Below, piece by piece: positions 40,264-50,700 of a DNA stretch of 64,000 bases. The notes beneath the pieces are model-generated. The model was not told the origin of the DNA and searched no databases. It was given only the letters and a program-made list of their open reading frames with translations. Numbering within the stretch: the stretch's first letter is position 1; the number at the start of each line of letters is the position of its first letter. The DNA lies in assembly GCA_027037055.1 (NCBI GenBank), contig JALWBR010000012.1:1-64000 (forward strand), in the 5' to 3' direction. The translations under genes and the position numbers were made by a program. This stretch comes from Aquificales bacterium (GTDB taxonomy: Bacteria; Aquificota; Aquificia; Aquificales; Aquificaceae).

Positions 40264-40839
40264 TTACAACCTCACATTGGCATATATGTTATATCTTTTC
40301 CTGAGCTCTTCCACATCAATTCCCCTCATCCTTGCAACCTCTTCAAGTGTTCTGAGCTGCAACAAGCCGTCAAAGACAGCCCTAACCACATTATGGGGAT
40401 TTGTACTACCTATTATCTTGGTGAGTATATCAGTATAACCCGCCAGTTCAAATATGGGTTTTGCAGCACCTCCAGCGGTAACACCCGTTCCCCTTCTTGC
40501 AGGCAACATTATGACCTTTGTAGGTCCGAAATGACCTATAACATCATGGGGTATTGTACCTTCCACAATGGGAACCCTTATAATCTTCTTTTTTGCATCC
40601 TCTATCGCCTTTGCTATCGCAAGGGGTACTTCCTTAGCTTTACCGAGACCAAAACCCACAAATCCTCTTCTGTCTCCTACAACCACCAAAGCGCTGAAAG
40701 AGAATCTCCTTCCGCCCTTAGTTACCCTTGCGGTCCTTTTGGCAAATATAAGCCTTTCCTCAAGTTGAAGCTCATCCACATTAACCGGAAATTCCCTTCT
40801 TCTCCTCTCTATAAGTTTGCCTATATCCTTTCCGCCCAT
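40264..40839 (-). CDS. rpsE: 30S ribosomal protein S5
   Basis: 191 residues. The double-stranded-RNA-binding-like N-terminal domain has [20 protein letters not shown] and [20 protein letters not shown]; the C-terminal domain has [13 protein letters not shown]-type sequence. Two bases from rpmD. Confidence 0.97.
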   Translation of the reverse strand: MGGKDIGKLIERRRREFPVNVDELQLEERLIFAKRTARVTKGGRRFSFSALVVVGDRRGFVGFGLGKAKEVPLAIAKAIEDAKKKIIRVPIVEGTIPHDVIGHFGPTKVIMLPARRGTGVTAGGAAKPIFELAGYTDILTKIIGSTNPHNVVRAVFDGLLQLRTLEEVARMRGIDVEELRKRYNIYANVRL

Positions 40840-40857
40840 CTATATTCCTCCGTTCCG

Positions 40858-41229
40858 TTAAAATTCAAGACCGCACTCCCTGCATTTATCAGCAAAAGCC
40901 TTTATCTTACCATGATAAAGAAAACCAGCCCTATCAAAGACAACCTTTTTAATACCCTTTTCCAAAGCTCTTTTCGCTATAAGCTCCGCTACTTTTTGAG
41001 CAGCTTCTATTGATTTACCACCTCTTTTTCCCGTCATTTCCTTGTAATCGGGATCAAGGGTTGAAGCACTTACAAGGGTATGCCCTTTTGTATCGTCTAT
41101 TATCTGGGCATAGAAGTGATGGAGACTTCTGTAAACACACAACCTCGGTCTTTCCGGAGTACCGAATATCTTCTTCCTGATCCTTTTATGTCTTCTTATT
41201 CTTCTTTCATGCCTCGTCAACTTAGCCAT
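40858..41229 (-). CDS. rplR: 50S ribosomal protein L18
   Basis: 123 residues; [20 protein letters not shown] and [20 protein letters not shown]. Binds 5S rRNA. Confidence 0.96.
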   Translation of the reverse strand: MAKLTRHERRIRRHKRIRKKIFGTPERPRLCVYRSLHHFYAQIIDDTKGHTLVSASTLDPDYKEMTGKRGGKSIEAAQKVAELIAKRALEKGIKKVVFDRAGFLYHGKIKAFADKCRECGLEF

Positions 41230-41241
41230 GCTGTACCTCCA

Positions 41242-41781
41242 TTACTTCTTACCTGCCGTCTTTCCAGCTTTCAGCTTAAGCTGTTCTCCTTCATACCTTA
41301 TTCCCGTTCCCTTGTAAGGATTGGGTTTTCTGAACCTCCTTATTTCAGCAGCAACCTGCCCCACCCTCTGCTTATCTATACCAGAAACATATATCTTATT
41401 CTCCTTAACCTCAATCTTTACATCTTCAGGTATGGGATAAATAATAGGATGGGAGTAACCGAGATTAAGCTCAAGATTTTTACCCTTCACAGAAGCCCTG
41501 TACCCCAATCCCACAAGTTCAAGCACAACCGTGTAACCTTCGGTTACACCTTTAACCATGTTCCTTATAAGGGCAGCCATAGTACCGTGTATGGCTCTGT
41601 GAAAGGAATTATCGGAAGGTCTTTCAAGTTTAATTTGACTTTCTTCCATTTTTACCTTTATATCCGGGTGAACATCCAAGGTGAGTTCACCCTTCGGACC
41701 CTTTACGGTAATCCTGTTGCCGTCAATATTAACGCTAACCTTTTCCGGTATGGGTATGGGTCTTTTTCCTATCCTTGACAT
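41242..41781 (-). CDS. rplF: 50S ribosomal protein L6
   Basis: 179 residues; [20 protein letters not shown] at the start and the C-terminal [20 protein letters not shown] signature. Confidence 0.97.
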   Translation of the reverse strand: MSRIGKRPIPIPEKVSVNIDGNRITVKGPKGELTLDVHPDIKVKMEESQIKLERPSDNSFHRAIHGTMAALIRNMVKGVTEGYTVVLELVGLGYRASVKGKNLELNLGYSHPIIYPIPEDVKIEVKENKIYVSGIDKQRVGQVAAEIRRFRKPNPYKGTGIRYEGEQLKLKAGKTAGKK

Positions 41782-41793
41782 ATCAAACTCCTC

Positions 41794-42204
41794 CTACCAT
41801 ACAAAGGCAATAATTTCACCACCCTTCTTCATCTTTCTCGCTTCATAATCCGTAACTATACCCGCATCGGTGGATACTATAGCTATACCGAGACCCCTTT
41901 TAACATAGGGTATCTTCTTATAGGGTCTGTATATCCGCCTGCCTGGTTTAGAAACCCTCACTATGTTTGTTATGGGATTTGTCTCCTTTTTACTGTCAAG
42001 ATATTTAAAGTATATTCTCAACTTATACTGAGTACCCTTCCTCGTTTCTTCATTGTCTATCCTCTCCCAATCCCTTATGTAACCTTCCCTTTTAAGCAGA
42101 TCAAGTATAACCTCCTTCTGTTTTGAGGAAGGCACATCCACATAATCTTTCTTTCTCATGATAGCGTTTTTCATGGCGGAGAACATATCCGCAATAGGAT
42201 CCAT
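41794..42204 (-). CDS. rpsH: 30S ribosomal protein S8
   Basis: 136 residues; starts MDPIADMFSAMKNAIM and ends GLGIAIVSTDAGIVTDYEAR with a final AFVW. Normal S8 length. Confidence 0.97.
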   Translation of the reverse strand: MDPIADMFSAMKNAIMRKKDYVDVPSSKQKEVILDLLKREGYIRDWERIDNEETRKGTQYKLRIYFKYLDSKKETNPITNIVRVSKPGRRIYRPYKKIPYVKRGLGIAIVSTDAGIVTDYEARKMKKGGEIIAFVW

Positions 42205-42216
42205 CTCAAACCTCCA

Positions 42217-42405
42217 TCACCAACTTGACTTTTTAACTCCCGCAAGTTCTCCCCTGAGGGCATGCTCCCTGAAACAAAGCCTGCACATATTAAAGTATCT
42301 TATAAAGCCCCTCGGTCTTCCGCAAATGGGACACCTGTTCTTTTGCCTTACCTTATACTTGGGGAAATGAAGCACATCCTTGGCATATTTACATTTCCTC
42401 GCCAT
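42217..42405 (-). CDS. rpsN: 30S ribosomal protein S14 (zinc type)
   Basis: 62 residues, the short zinc-binding form, with [10 protein letters not shown] and MCRLCFRE providing the cysteines. Located between rplE and rpsH as in most bacteria. Confidence 0.97.
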   Translation of the reverse strand: MARKCKYAKDVLHFPKYKVRQKNRCPICGRPRGFIRYFNMCRLCFREHALRGELAGVKKSSW

Positions 42406-42416
42406 GGCAACCTCCG

Positions 42417-42980
42417 TTAATAAGCCCTAATAGGTAAACCCAAAAGGGACAACAACCACAAAGCCTCCTCATCAGTTTCCGCGGTTGTATGGATTGAAAT
42501 GTCCATACCCCTTATAGCATCAACCTTATCGTAATCTATTTCGGGGAAAATGATCTGTTCGGAAATACCGAAGGAATAGTTACCCCTGCCGTCAAAGGAT
42601 CTGGGGTTTAATCCCTTAAAGTCTTTAACCCTCGGAAGGGCAACGGATATAAGCTTATCCAAAAATTCCCACATCCTTTCCTTTCTCAGCGTTACCTTCA
42701 GTCCCACGGGCATACCCTTTCTGAGCTTAAAACCCGCCTCCGACTTCCTCGCCCTTCTTATCACTGGCGCCTGACCCGTTATAAGCATAAGATCCTCCTT
42801 AGCCCTATCAAGGTGCTTTATATCCTGAACCGCCTCACCCACACCCATGTTTACAACGATTTTGACAAGCTTGGGAACCTCCATAGGATTCGTATAGCCG
42901 AACCTTCGGGTAAGTTTGGGAATCACCTCTTCCCTGTACTTGGTATAAAGCCTCGGAACATACTTAGTTGCTGTAGTCAT
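42417..42980 (-). CDS. rplE: 50S ribosomal protein L5
   Basis: 187 residues; [20 protein letters not shown] and the C-terminal [20 protein letters not shown]. Overlaps rplX by 4 bases. Confidence 0.97.
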   Translation of the reverse strand: MTTATKYVPRLYTKYREEVIPKLTRRFGYTNPMEVPKLVKIVVNMGVGEAVQDIKHLDRAKEDLMLITGQAPVIRRARKSEAGFKLRKGMPVGLKVTLRKERMWEFLDKLISVALPRVKDFKGLNPRSFDGRGNYSFGISEQIIFPEIDYDKVDAIRGMDISIHTTAETDEEALWLLSLLGLPIRAY

Positions 42981-43345
42981 GCCTTAACTCCCTTTTTTCT
43001 TTTCTCAGAAACAAGATCTATATTCTCACCACATTTTTTGCAATACCTGTATTTCCTAACAACATCCTTCTCTTCTACTATTTTGAACCCCACCTTTGTA
43101 GGTTTGTCGCACTTGGGACATACAAGCATAACATTGCTTATATGTATAGGTGCTTCCATTTCAACAATTCCGCCTTCCCTGACTCCTTCAATGGGTCTCA
43201 GGTGCTTCTTAACGATATTCACATCTTTGACAATTACCCTGTTTTTTTCCCTTAAAACCCTTATAACCTCTCCCCTTTTACCCTTAATGGCTTCTTTACC
43301 CCTAACTACAATAACCGTGTCACCCTTCTTTATCTTAGCAGCCAT
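42977..43345 (-). CDS. rplX: 50S ribosomal protein L24
   Basis: 122 residues. KOW motif [20 protein letters not shown] at the N terminus, and a four-cysteine segment (VCPKC ... YCKKCGENI) in the C-terminal part. Overlaps rplN by one base. Confidence 0.95.
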   Translation of the reverse strand: MAAKIKKGDTVIVVRGKEAIKGKRGEVIRVLREKNRVIVKDVNIVKKHLRPIEGVREGGIVEMEAPIHISNVMLVCPKCDKPTKVGFKIVEEKDVVRKYRYCKKCGENIDLVSEKRKKGVKA

Positions 43346-43710
43346 TAAACTACCTCCGGTGCCAGCGACGCTATCTTGGTAAACCCTTTGAGCCTTACTT
43401 CCCTCGCTATAGGTCCGAGAACCCTCGTGCCGAGTGGCTCTCCGTACTGGTTTAGAAGTACCGCGGCATTGTCATCAAACTTTATATAACTTCCGTCGGG
43501 TCTCCTGACCTCCTTCCTTGTTCTTACAACAACCGCCCTGTATATCTTGCCCTTCTTTGCCGCCCCGTTGGGAAGGGCATCTTTAACGGTAACCGTGACA
43601 ACATCACCCAAAGAGGCTGTGCTCTTACCAGTTTTCGGTATTCCTATCACCTGCACCTTTTTAGCACCCGAATTATCCGTAACATTCAAATATGTCTGCC
43701 TGTAAATCAT
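43345..43710 (-). CDS. rplN: 50S ribosomal protein L14
   Basis: 121 residues; [15 protein letters not shown] and the C-terminal [12 protein letters not shown]. It is the first gene of this ribosomal operon, with no rpsQ-rpmC-rplP upstream; the divergent nth begins instead. Confidence 0.97.
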   Translation of the reverse strand: MIYRQTYLNVTDNSGAKKVQVIGIPKTGKSTASLGDVVTVTVKDALPNGAAKKGKIYRAVVVRTRKEVRRPDGSYIKFDDNAAVLLNQYGEPLGTRVLGPIAREVRLKGFTKIASLAPEVV

Positions 43711-43755
43711 TTCTCTGCTCCCGCTAATTTATAGCGTCAACGAAAGTAGAGGGAT

Positions 43756-43785
43756 ATTATATCAAAACTTTGCAATATTTTTCAA
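43756..43785 (-). promoter_or_regulatory. Promoter of the rplN-yggT ribosomal operon
   Basis: On the minus strand TTGAAA (43785-43780), an 18-base spacer and TATAAT (43761-43756), about 46 bases before the rplN start. This is the only strong promoter seen for the 19 or so minus-strand genes that follow with tiny gaps. Confidence 0.7.
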
Positions 43786-43826
43786 ACTTCCTTATAAAGG
43801 TTATGTTGTGTTAGCCTTATTATACC

Positions 43827-44468
43827 GTGAAAAGGAAAGACATTGACAAGGTAATAAGCATACTTGAAGAGGAATATAAAAGGAACAATGCTCCCGTCGT
43901 CACCCTTATAGCGGAAAGGACTAAGGAACCTTTCAAAGTACTCGTAAGCGCCTTGATTTCAACAAGAACGAGGGATGAAACAACGATAGAGGTTGTAAAA
44001 AGGCTTTTTAAAAGGATAAAAACACCTGCGGATCTTGTTGATATACCCTTAAAGGATCTGGAAAAACTTTTGTATCCTGTAGGCTTTTATAGAAACAAGG
44101 CAAGATACCTTAAGGAACTCGGAAAGGAACTTGAGGAAAAGTATGGCGGGAAAGTACCGGATAATATAGAAGACCTTCTGAAGCTAAAAGGTGTAGGAAG
44201 AAAGGTTGCAACCCTTGTTTTATCGGACGGATACAGCAAGGACTATATATGTGTTGACACCCATGTTCACAGGATTGTAAACAGATGGTGCCTTGTAAAA
44301 ACAAAAACACCCGAAGAGACGGAAAAGGCTCTTATGGAAGTCCTGCCTAAGAAATATTGGAGAAAGATAAACCGCCTTCTTGTATCCTTTGGACAGAGGA
44401 TATGCACCCCCCTCAGACCCCGTTGCGAAGAGTGTCCAATAGAAAGCTACTGCGATAAGTGTTTTTAG
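43827..44468 (+). CDS. nth: Endonuclease III
   Basis: 213 residues. DNA glycosylase/AP lyase for oxidised pyrimidines. Helix-hairpin-helix with catalytic lysine in [16 protein letters not shown], catalytic aspartate in [12 protein letters not shown], and the 4Fe-4S cysteines in [17 protein letters not shown]. The GTG start at 43827 is immediately preceded by TATTATACC, so the transcript may be leaderless. It converges on the DUF151 gene with a 4-base overlap. Confidence 0.95.
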   Translation: MKRKDIDKVISILEEEYKRNNAPVVTLIAERTKEPFKVLVSALISTRTRDETTIEVVKRLFKRIKTPADLVDIPLKDLEKLLYPVGFYRNKARYLKELGKELEEKYGGKVPDNIEDLLKLKGVGRKVATLVLSDGYSKDYICVDTHVHRIVNRWCLVKTKTPEETEKALMEVLPKKYWRKINRLLVSFGQRICTPLRPRCEECPIESYCDKCF

Positions 44469-44947
44469 CTTTTACCCATTTCAAAGTCTTCGGGTTTAAT
44501 GCTTTCAAGCCATTCTCTCAGCTTTTCTTTCTCTATGTCTTCTTCCGGTGCGGGTACCTTTGATTTTTCCAGTGTTTCTTCGGAAACAAATATGGGTGCA
44601 TCAAATCTCAAGGCTATATTGATGGCATCACTCGGCCTTGCATCAATAACATGAAGCTTTTCACCGTGCCTTATATGAATTTCCGCATAGTATGTACTTT
44701 CCTTCAGATCGTTTATGACTACCTTCTCTACCTCCCCGCCCATCTCTTTAATTATGCTTGTTAAAAGCTCATAAGTAAGGGGTCTTGGGGGTGTTACCTC
44801 TTGAAGTTTAAGGGCTATACCGTTCGCCTCAAAGGCACCTATCCATATAGGGAGTATAAGCTCCTCGTTTTCCCTCGCCTTGAGGATGACTATGGGCATT
44901 TGAGATACTGGATCTAAAGTTATTCCGTGAACCACCATTTCAATCAT
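44465..44947 (-). CDS. DUF151 bifunctional nuclease family protein
   Basis: 160 residues. The core [18 protein letters not shown] and [20 protein letters not shown] is typical of DUF151 (BFN) proteins; the plant homologue is described as having DNase and RNase activity. Role in bacteria unclear. It overlaps miaB by 4 bases, so it could be linked to RNA metabolism (inference). Confidence 0.85.
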   Translation of the reverse strand: MIEMVVHGITLDPVSQMPIVILKARENEELILPIWIGAFEANGIALKLQEVTPPRPLTYELLTSIIKEMGGEVEKVVINDLKESTYYAEIHIRHGEKLHVIDARPSDAINIALRFDAPIFVSEETLEKSKVPAPEEDIEKEKLREWLESIKPEDFEMGKS

Positions 44948-46269
44948 GCCATCACCTCCACAACTTCACCGCTCATATTGTAAGGTAAAGATTTTTCTAT
45001 CTTTACCTTCACTATTTTCCCAAGCAACTCCTTTCCTCCTTCAACATTAACCCACTTGTTAGTAGTAGATCTACCTATTAATTTATTTCCATTTTCCGTA
45101 TCCTCAAGGAGTACTTCCTGTACCGTGCCTTCATACCTCTTACAAATCTCTCCCATGATCTTCTTTTGTAGGTTCAATAACCTTTCCATCCTATCCCTCT
45201 TAACCTCATCGGGAATCTGGCCCTCCATATCGTATGCGGGTGTACCTGGTCTCGGGGAAAACTTAAATGAGAATATCTGTTCAAATTTAACCCTTTCAAC
45301 CACATCAAGTGTATGAAGGAAATCATCCTCCGTCTCGGTAGGGAATCCGACAATGATATCGGTAGAAAGGGCTATATCCTTAATTCTATCCTTTATCTTT
45401 TCTATCTTTTCAATGTACTCCTCCTTAGTATAGCCCCTGTCCATCAATTTAAGTATCCTGTCAGAGCCAGCCTGAAAGGGAAGGTGAAGGGCATTACAAA
45501 CTTGAGGTATTTCCGCCATAGCTTCAATGATATCGTCGGTAAAATCGGAAGGATGACCGGTGGTGAACCTTATCCTCTTAACCCCGTCTATTTTTGAAAC
45601 CTCGTACAGCAGATCGGAAAACCTAAGGGGTCTTTCAAAGTCCTTACCCCAAGCGGTAACATTTTGACCCAAAAGGTGTATCTCCTTTACACCGTCATCA
45701 ACAAGTCTCTTAACTTCATCAAGTATGCTTTCAAGACTCCTTGATCTTTCCTTTCCTCTGGTCTTAGGAACAACACAGTAGGTGCAGTTTTTGTCACAAC
45801 CCTTCATAACAGTAACATAGGCGCAGTACTTATTTTCTCTTACAGTATCGTACTCCCATAGTCTATCTTCATCCTCGGGCGGTTCATCCAGCAGAGCTAT
45901 AGCCTTATATCCCGCCTGAGCCTGATTTATAAGCTCAGGAAGATGATGCATATTAAAGCTTGAAAACATCAAATCAATAACGGGAGCCTTTTGGACAAGT
46001 TCCCATCCCGCCCTTTGAGCAAGACAACCAGCTACACCTATTATTGCATTGGGATTTTTTTCCTTTATTTTCTTATATTCACCGAGGTGAGAGAGTACCT
46101 TATGATCGGGTTTCTCCCTTACGGTACATGTATTAAGAAGAATAAGATCCGCCTCCATCCAATTATCGGTAGGTTCATACCCCATACTCTTCAATATCCC
46201 CCTAATTCTCTCCGAATCGTTAAAATTCATCTGACAACCGAAAGTCTTTATAAAGTATTTTTTACCCAT
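44944..46269 (-). CDS. miaB: tRNA-2-methylthio-N6-isopentenyladenosine synthase MiaB
   Basis: 441 residues from the ATG at 46269 (MGKKYFIKTFGCQMNFNDSE). The open frame continues 59 codons further upstream through the divergent gene's promoter and is not credible. Methylthiotransferase cysteines are in FGCQMN, LLNTCTVREKP and VAGCLAQRAG; the radical SAM cluster is in MKGCDKNCTYCVVP; a TRAM domain ends the protein. Confidence 0.94.
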   Translation of the reverse strand: MGKKYFIKTFGCQMNFNDSERIRGILKSMGYEPTDNWMEADLILLNTCTVREKPDHKVLSHLGEYKKIKEKNPNAIIGVAGCLAQRAGWELVQKAPVIDLMFSSFNMHHLPELINQAQAGYKAIALLDEPPEDEDRLWEYDTVRENKYCAYVTVMKGCDKNCTYCVVPKTRGKERSRSLESILDEVKRLVDDGVKEIHLLGQNVTAWGKDFERPLRFSDLLYEVSKIDGVKRIRFTTGHPSDFTDDIIEAMAEIPQVCNALHLPFQAGSDRILKLMDRGYTKEEYIEKIEKIKDRIKDIALSTDIIVGFPTETEDDFLHTLDVVERVKFEQIFSFKFSPRPGTPAYDMEGQIPDEVKRDRMERLLNLQKKIMGEICKRYEGTVQEVLLEDTENGNKLIGRSTTNKWVNVEGGKELLGKIVKVKIEKSLPYNMSGEVVEVMA

Positions 46270-46295
46270 CTCTAAATATAAATTATATTCCAAAC

Positions 46296-46309
46296 TGATC
46301 CATGGATCA
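46296..46309. promoter_or_regulatory. 14-bp perfect palindrome between miaB and the 46337 gene
   Basis: TGATCCATGGATCA lies midway in the 67-base divergent intergenic region, 27 bases from either start. It is a possible operator. TAAAAT at 46323-46328 is a candidate -10 for the plus-strand gene. Confidence 0.35.
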
Positions 46310-46336
46310 CCCAGTAACTGTGTAAAATATTTCACC

Positions 46337-46783
46337 ATGAGGAAGTTAATTATCCTTAGCCTTGTAACCATTACCCTGTCCTTCACCGCACCCAAGAAGT
46401 TCGGAGTCGGAATTATACTCGGAGAACCCACAGGTATAAGCCTCAAATATTGGGTTAACAGGGATGTAGGTATAGCAGGGGGGCTTGCCTGGTCCCTTGG
46501 TGGTTATCTTCATGTTCACGGTGATTTTCTATTGCATGAAAGAAGACTTTTAAAAGACCTGAATATAAAGGAAGGTTCTTTTGTACTTCATTACGGTATA
46601 GGTGCAAGGCTCAAAGCGGAAAAAAGGGCGGTCTTCGGCATAAGGATACCCCTCGGTATAAACTTTATATTTAGAAGACTTCCCCTTGATATATTCCTTG
46701 AGATAGCCCCGGTGATGAATCTTATTCCTTCAACAACCCTTGATCTCAACGGGGGTATAGGCTTCAGGTTCTATCCCTTTTAA
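46337..46783 (+). CDS. Small predicted outer membrane beta-barrel protein
   Basis: 148 residues. Signal peptide MRKLIILSLVTITLSFTA, then short amphipathic strands (FGVGIILGEPTGISLKYW, HYGIGARLKAEKRAVFGIRI) ending in FRFYPF, an aromatic-terminated last strand typical for Bam-dependent barrels. Family not recognised. Very short leader. Confidence 0.7.
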   Translation: MRKLIILSLVTITLSFTAPKKFGVGIILGEPTGISLKYWVNRDVGIAGGLAWSLGGYLHVHGDFLLHERRLLKDLNIKEGSFVLHYGIGARLKAEKRAVFGIRIPLGINFIFRRLPLDIFLEIAPVMNLIPSTTLDLNGGIGFRFYPF

Positions 46784-47433
46784 CCTGCGACAAAATACCA
46801 GTATATTTCCTTAACTCCCGCTGAATATAAAAGCTCCGATACGGTCCTTGCGGTTGCTCCCGTCGTTATAACATCATCAAATATGAGGATTCTTACGCAA
46901 TCGGGATTTTTCCTGAGGGAAAAAGAATTTCTGATAATCTCCCTTCTCTTTTTCTTATCAAAAAATACCAAAGGCTTTCGCCATCTAACCCTTACAAGCA
47001 AATCTTCAAATTCAACACCAGTCCTTTTTAAAATTTCCTCATTATGATCCATCCCCCTTGCCCAGTATCTTAAAAGATGAACAGGCACGAAGGTTATTAC
47101 CTCTGGCTTTACAAAATCAAGATACTCTTCAAAGTCGTATTTTATTTTACGCGCTATTATATCCGCCAAGGGCATAACCCTTTTGAATTTAAAAAGCCTT
47201 ATTATCTCACCCCAACCTTCTCCGTACCTTCCGTAAATTCTGTAATGTTTAACATACTTTATAGGTTTAACGGGAACATCCGCCTTTCTAAGATTTCTTA
47301 TGCACTCATCACATATATACCCCTGAAGGATAGGTTTGAATTTTTTACCGCATAGGCTACATAAATTTTCAGAAAGGAAACAAATATTAAAGATAAACTC
47401 AACAGCTTCCTTTACCACCCTCCCATTCCTCAA
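46780..47433 (-). CDS. ComF-family phosphoribosyltransferase-like protein
   Basis: 217 residues. N-terminal zinc finger CSLCGKKF ... ICDEC and the C-terminal PRPP-binding loop VRILIFDDVITTGATARTVS. ComF is needed for DNA uptake in naturally competent bacteria. The first codons overlap rpiB by 35 bases; an internal GTG could be the true start, because a GGGAGG lies inside the overlap. Confidence 0.88.
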   Translation of the reverse strand: MRNGRVVKEAVEFIFNICFLSENLCSLCGKKFKPILQGYICDECIRNLRKADVPVKPIKYVKHYRIYGRYGEGWGEIIRLFKFKRVMPLADIIARKIKYDFEEYLDFVKPEVITFVPVHLLRYWARGMDHNEEILKRTGVEFEDLLVRVRWRKPLVFFDKKKRREIIRNSFSLRKNPDCVRILIFDDVITTGATARTVSELLYSAGVKEIYWYFVAG

Positions 47434-47857
47434 TAATGGTAAGCCTCTTTAAATGCCTCCCGCCTTCAAACTCTTCATCCAACCATGCGGAAACTATGGA
47501 AAGGGCAAGGTCCTCACCTACCACCCTGCTACCCAAACAAAGGATATTTGCATTATTATGTCTTCTGCTCATCCTTGCCATGTACTCGTTGGTACAAAGG
47601 GACGCCCTTATACCCCTGAATTTATTTGCGGATATGGACATACCTATACCCGTACCGCATATAAGTATCCCCCTTTCAGCCTTTCCATCCTGTATATATC
47701 TTGCAACCTTCTCCGCATAAAGGGGATAGTCAGCGGATTCTTCAGAATGGGTACCCACATCCTCCACATCCACACCCTTACCGACCAAAAAATTTTTTAC
47801 ACTTTCCTTTAGCCTGTATCCTGCATGGTCAGAACCTATTACAATCTTCATTTTCAC
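47399..47857 (-). CDS. rpiB: Ribose-5-phosphate isomerase B
   Basis: 152 residues. IVIGSDHAGYRLKESV at the N terminus, the active-site cysteine in ILICGTGIGMSISANK, and RRHNNANILCLGSRVVG. Interconverts ribose and ribulose 5-phosphate. Confidence 0.95.
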   Translation of the reverse strand: MKMKIVIGSDHAGYRLKESVKNFLVGKGVDVEDVGTHSEESADYPLYAEKVARYIQDGKAERGILICGTGIGMSISANKFRGIRASLCTNEYMARMSRRHNNANILCLGSRVVGEDLALSIVSAWLDEEFEGGRHLKRLTIIEEWEGGKGSC

Positions 47858-47919
47858 AGGATAGTTTAAGCATACGAAGAAAAGAAGTCAAGGTTTTAGG
47901 TTGAGTATAATTTAGAATC

Positions 47920-48159
47920 ATGCCCGTCACAGTCAAATATTTTGCCCAGCTGAGGGAAGTTATCGGAAGGGAAGAGGAAACATTGGAATTTGAGGGATCC
48001 GTTTCCGATTTTAAAAGTTTTTTAAAGGAAAAGTACAAAAACATTGAGGATCTTATAGATTCCTCAAGGGTTGCTGTGAATGAAGAGTATGTAGAGGAAA
48101 ATGCGAAAATAAAAAAAGGAGACAGGGTTGCCCTTATACCACCGGTAGGCGGAGGATGA
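47920..48159 (+). CDS. moaD: Molybdopterin synthase small subunit (MoaD/ThiS fold)
   Basis: 79 residues, ubiquitin fold, ending IPPVGGG with the terminal Gly-Gly that is thiocarboxylated. KYFAQLREVIGREEETLEF is a MoaD-type start. It overlaps the next gene by 4 bases; no other molybdopterin gene is nearby. Confidence 0.88.
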   Translation: MPVTVKYFAQLREVIGREEETLEFEGSVSDFKSFLKEKYKNIEDLIDSSRVAVNEEYVEENAKIKKGDRVALIPPVGGG

Positions 48160-49106
48160 AAAAAGCTCTTATTTTACGCCTCTCATCCCTCGGTGATGTT
48201 ATATTAACATCCGTTGTTATTGATCCACTTCTTGAAAAGGGCTATAAGCCTTATCTTCTTACTTACAAACCCTTCGGTGAGGTATTTGCGGACGATGATA
48301 GATTAGAAGTCATACAAGTAAAGAGGGAAGAGCTTTTCAGCAAAGATGTTATTGAAAGACTAAAATCGGAGGAGTTTGGTTTAAAAATTGATCTGCACGG
48401 TAAATTTAAAACATGGATTCTGAGGAAAAGATTGGGAGGAAATTGGCTTGTGTATAAAAAGCATTCTCTGTTAAGAAGATTATCAATAAAAATAAAACCC
48501 CTTGCCCGTAAAATAAAACCCGTAACTGAACTGTACCTTGAACCTTTAAAAAAGATCGGGATTAACGGAAATCCCTTACCTTATATAAAGGTATCGGAGG
48601 AAAGGGTTAAAAGGCTTAAAGAGAAGTATAAGCTCGGAGAATATATAGCAATATGCGTGGGTGCAAGATATAAAAAAAAGATGTATCCCTACTACGGGAA
48701 GGTAGCGGAAATATTAAAATCTAATGGCTTCAACATTGTGTTTGTGGGGGATGAAAAGGATAGAAAGATAGCGGAGGGTATGACGGGTATAAATCTTTGC
48801 GGGGAGTTAAGTATTGTAGATACAATGGCTGTAATAAAGGGTGCCTTACTCTTCATAGGCAATGACTCGGGTCTTACCCACGGTGCAAGGGCGGTTAAAA
48901 CAAAAGCAGTGCAGATTTTCGGTGGTACACACCCTTCACTTGGTTTTTCCTTATATCCAGAAGAGGGAAAGATAATATACAAAAATATTCCGTGTCAACC
49001 CTGTGATGTACACGGTAAAGGTGAATGTAAGAGAAACTATGAATGTATGGAGATTGATCCACTCCTTATAGTCAAAACAGCAGAAAACCTTATCAACGAT
49101 CTATAA
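48156..49106 (+). CDS. Glycosyltransferase family 9 (heptosyltransferase)
   Basis: 316 residues. [18 protein letters not shown] at the N terminus, the acceptor-side [20 protein letters not shown], and the C-terminal [11 protein letters not shown] and [13 protein letters not shown] pattern identify ADP-heptose:LPS heptosyltransferases. Works with RfaE2 (11337) in core synthesis. Overlaps the converging metF by 14 bases. Confidence 0.88.
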   Translation: MKKALILRLSSLGDVILTSVVIDPLLEKGYKPYLLTYKPFGEVFADDDRLEVIQVKREELFSKDVIERLKSEEFGLKIDLHGKFKTWILRKRLGGNWLVYKKHSLLRRLSIKIKPLARKIKPVTELYLEPLKKIGINGNPLPYIKVSEERVKRLKEKYKLGEYIAICVGARYKKKMYPYYGKVAEILKSNGFNIVFVGDEKDRKIAEGMTGINLCGELSIVDTMAVIKGALLFIGNDSGLTHGARAVKTKAVQIFGGTHPSLGFSLYPEEGKIIYKNIPCQPCDVHGKGECKRNYECMEIDPLLIVKTAENLINDL

Positions 49107-49962
49107 GACTCTTTATGGCTGAGTATATTCTGAGGGTCGCATCCGACTTATTAAGGGTGTAAAAGTGAAAACCTTTTACCCCGTTTCTTATGAGATCCTC
49201 ACACTGCCTTATGGCAAACTCAACACCTATATCCGTAACAGCTTTGTTATCATCCTTTACCTTTTCAAGCCTATCTATTAAAGACTGAGGTATTGTAGCA
49301 CCGCACATACTTGCAAATTTAACAATCTGACCGAAGTTTGTAATGGGCATTATGCCCGGAATAACGGGTATATTTATGCCCGCCTTACTGAGCCTATCCA
49401 TAAATCTGTAGAAGTATCCGTTATCAAAAAACATCTGGGTTATTGAAAATTCAGCACCTTTTTCCACCTTCAACTTAAAAAATCTTATCTCCCACTCCAT
49501 ATTGGGCGACTCGGGATGACCCTCGGGATAAGATGCAACGCCTATGGAAAAGTGATTGTTATATAAAGATCTTATAAGATCTATAAGCTCGGTGGAATGG
49601 TTACATCCCTGCTTAACAAAGCCTTCCTTCGGAGGATCTCCCCTGAGGGCAAGTATATTTTCTATCCCTTCATCTCTGTAGTAATCAAGTATCTCCTTTA
49701 ACTCTTCCCGTGTATGAGCGATACATGTTAGATGTGCCATCACCGTTATCTCCGTTTCCCTGTGAATCCTTGTTACCACCCTTTGGGTCCTTTCCCTCGT
49801 ACTACCGCCTGCACCGTAAGTTACAGAAACGAAAGTGGGTTTTATATGCTCCAATTTTTTTATCGTATTAAAAAGTTCCTCTTCCCCCTTGGGTGTCTTA
49901 GGCGGAAAGAATTCAAAGGATATGCTGAAACTTGTTTTCCTCAGGATATGTCCTATTTTCAT
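49093..49962 (-). CDS. metF: Methylenetetrahydrofolate reductase
   Basis: 289 residues. [53 protein letters not shown] and [19 protein letters not shown] are MetF blocks. Provides methyl-THF for methionine; also a step of the methyl branch of the acetyl-CoA pathway, but the other genes of that pathway are not here, so no link to cooS should be assumed. Confidence 0.95.
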   Translation of the reverse strand: MKIGHILRKTSFSISFEFFPPKTPKGEEELFNTIKKLEHIKPTFVSVTYGAGGSTRERTQRVVTRIHRETEITVMAHLTCIAHTREELKEILDYYRDEGIENILALRGDPPKEGFVKQGCNHSTELIDLIRSLYNNHFSIGVASYPEGHPESPNMEWEIRFFKLKVEKGAEFSITQMFFDNGYFYRFMDRLSKAGINIPVIPGIMPITNFGQIVKFASMCGATIPQSLIDRLEKVKDDNKAVTDIGVEFAIRQCEDLIRNGVKGFHFYTLNKSDATLRIYSAIKSLIDR

Positions 49963-49989
49963 AATTCTTTAGAATAATATAAACTAAGG

Positions 49990-50700
49990 ATGGTTATATG
50001 GGGAAGAAATCCCGTACTTGAAGCCTTAAGATCGGGAAGATCTATAGAAAAAATATTTATAGCCCACGATACAACGCTTCCGAGAAAGATAGTTGAAGAG
50101 GCAAAGAAAAGGGGGGTTAAGGTCCAAAGGGTCTCAAGGAAAAGAATAGAAGAGATGGCAGAGACGAAAAAGACCCAAGGTGTTTTAGCTATACTGAGTC
50201 CGGTAACATACACAGATGAGGATACCCTTTTGAAGGAAGTTATAGAAAAAGATTCCTTCTTTATTGTAGCGGATCATATAACCGATCCTCAAAATCTCGG
50301 AAATATAATAAGGACATGTGAGGTGTTCGGCGGACACGGTGTAATTATTCCCAAGGACAGATCGTCACCTGTTAATGAAACGGTGGTAAAAGCTTCCGCG
50401 GGAGCGGTATTTTACATCAAAATAGCCAAGGTTACAAATCTATCAAGAACCATAGAGAGGTTTAAGAGTATGGGGGGATGGGTATTTGCGGTAGAAAAGG
50501 GAGGCAAGGATATAAGAGAAGCGGAAATGTTTACACCTTCAGCCTTAGTGCTCGGATCAGAAGGAGAAGGCGTGTCAAAAAAACTGCTTAATCTGGCAGA
50601 TTTCACAGTCTCCATACCCATGGCGGGCAAGGTTTCATCCCTCAATGTAAGCAATGCCTGTGCAATCGCTGTGTGGGAGCTTGTGAGGGGAAAGATTTGA
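49990..50700 (+). CDS. rlmB: 23S rRNA (guanosine-2'-O)-methyltransferase RlmB / SpoU family
   Basis: 236 residues. Substrate-binding N-terminal domain (VIWGRNPVLEALRSGRSIE) followed by the SpoU trefoil-knot domain with LVADHITDPQNLGNIIRTC-like, LVLGSEGEGVSKKLL and SIPMAGKVSSLNVSNACAI motifs. Confidence 0.93.
   Translation: MVIWGRNPVLEALRSGRSIEKIFIAHDTTLPRKIVEEAKKRGVKVQRVSRKRIEEMAETKKTQGVLAILSPVTYTDEDTLLKEVIEKDSFFIVADHITDPQNLGNIIRTCEVFGGHGVIIPKDRSSPVNETVVKASAGAVFYIKIAKVTNLSRTIERFKSMGGWVFAVEKGGKDIREAEMFTPSALVLGSEGEGVSKKLLNLADFTVSIPMAGKVSSLNVSNACAIAVWELVRGKI

Noticed and set aside
46270-46446. 59-codon N-terminal extension of miaB
   Set aside because: It runs through the divergent gene's start and promoter; the family start MGKKYFIKTFGCQMN at 46269 is clear.
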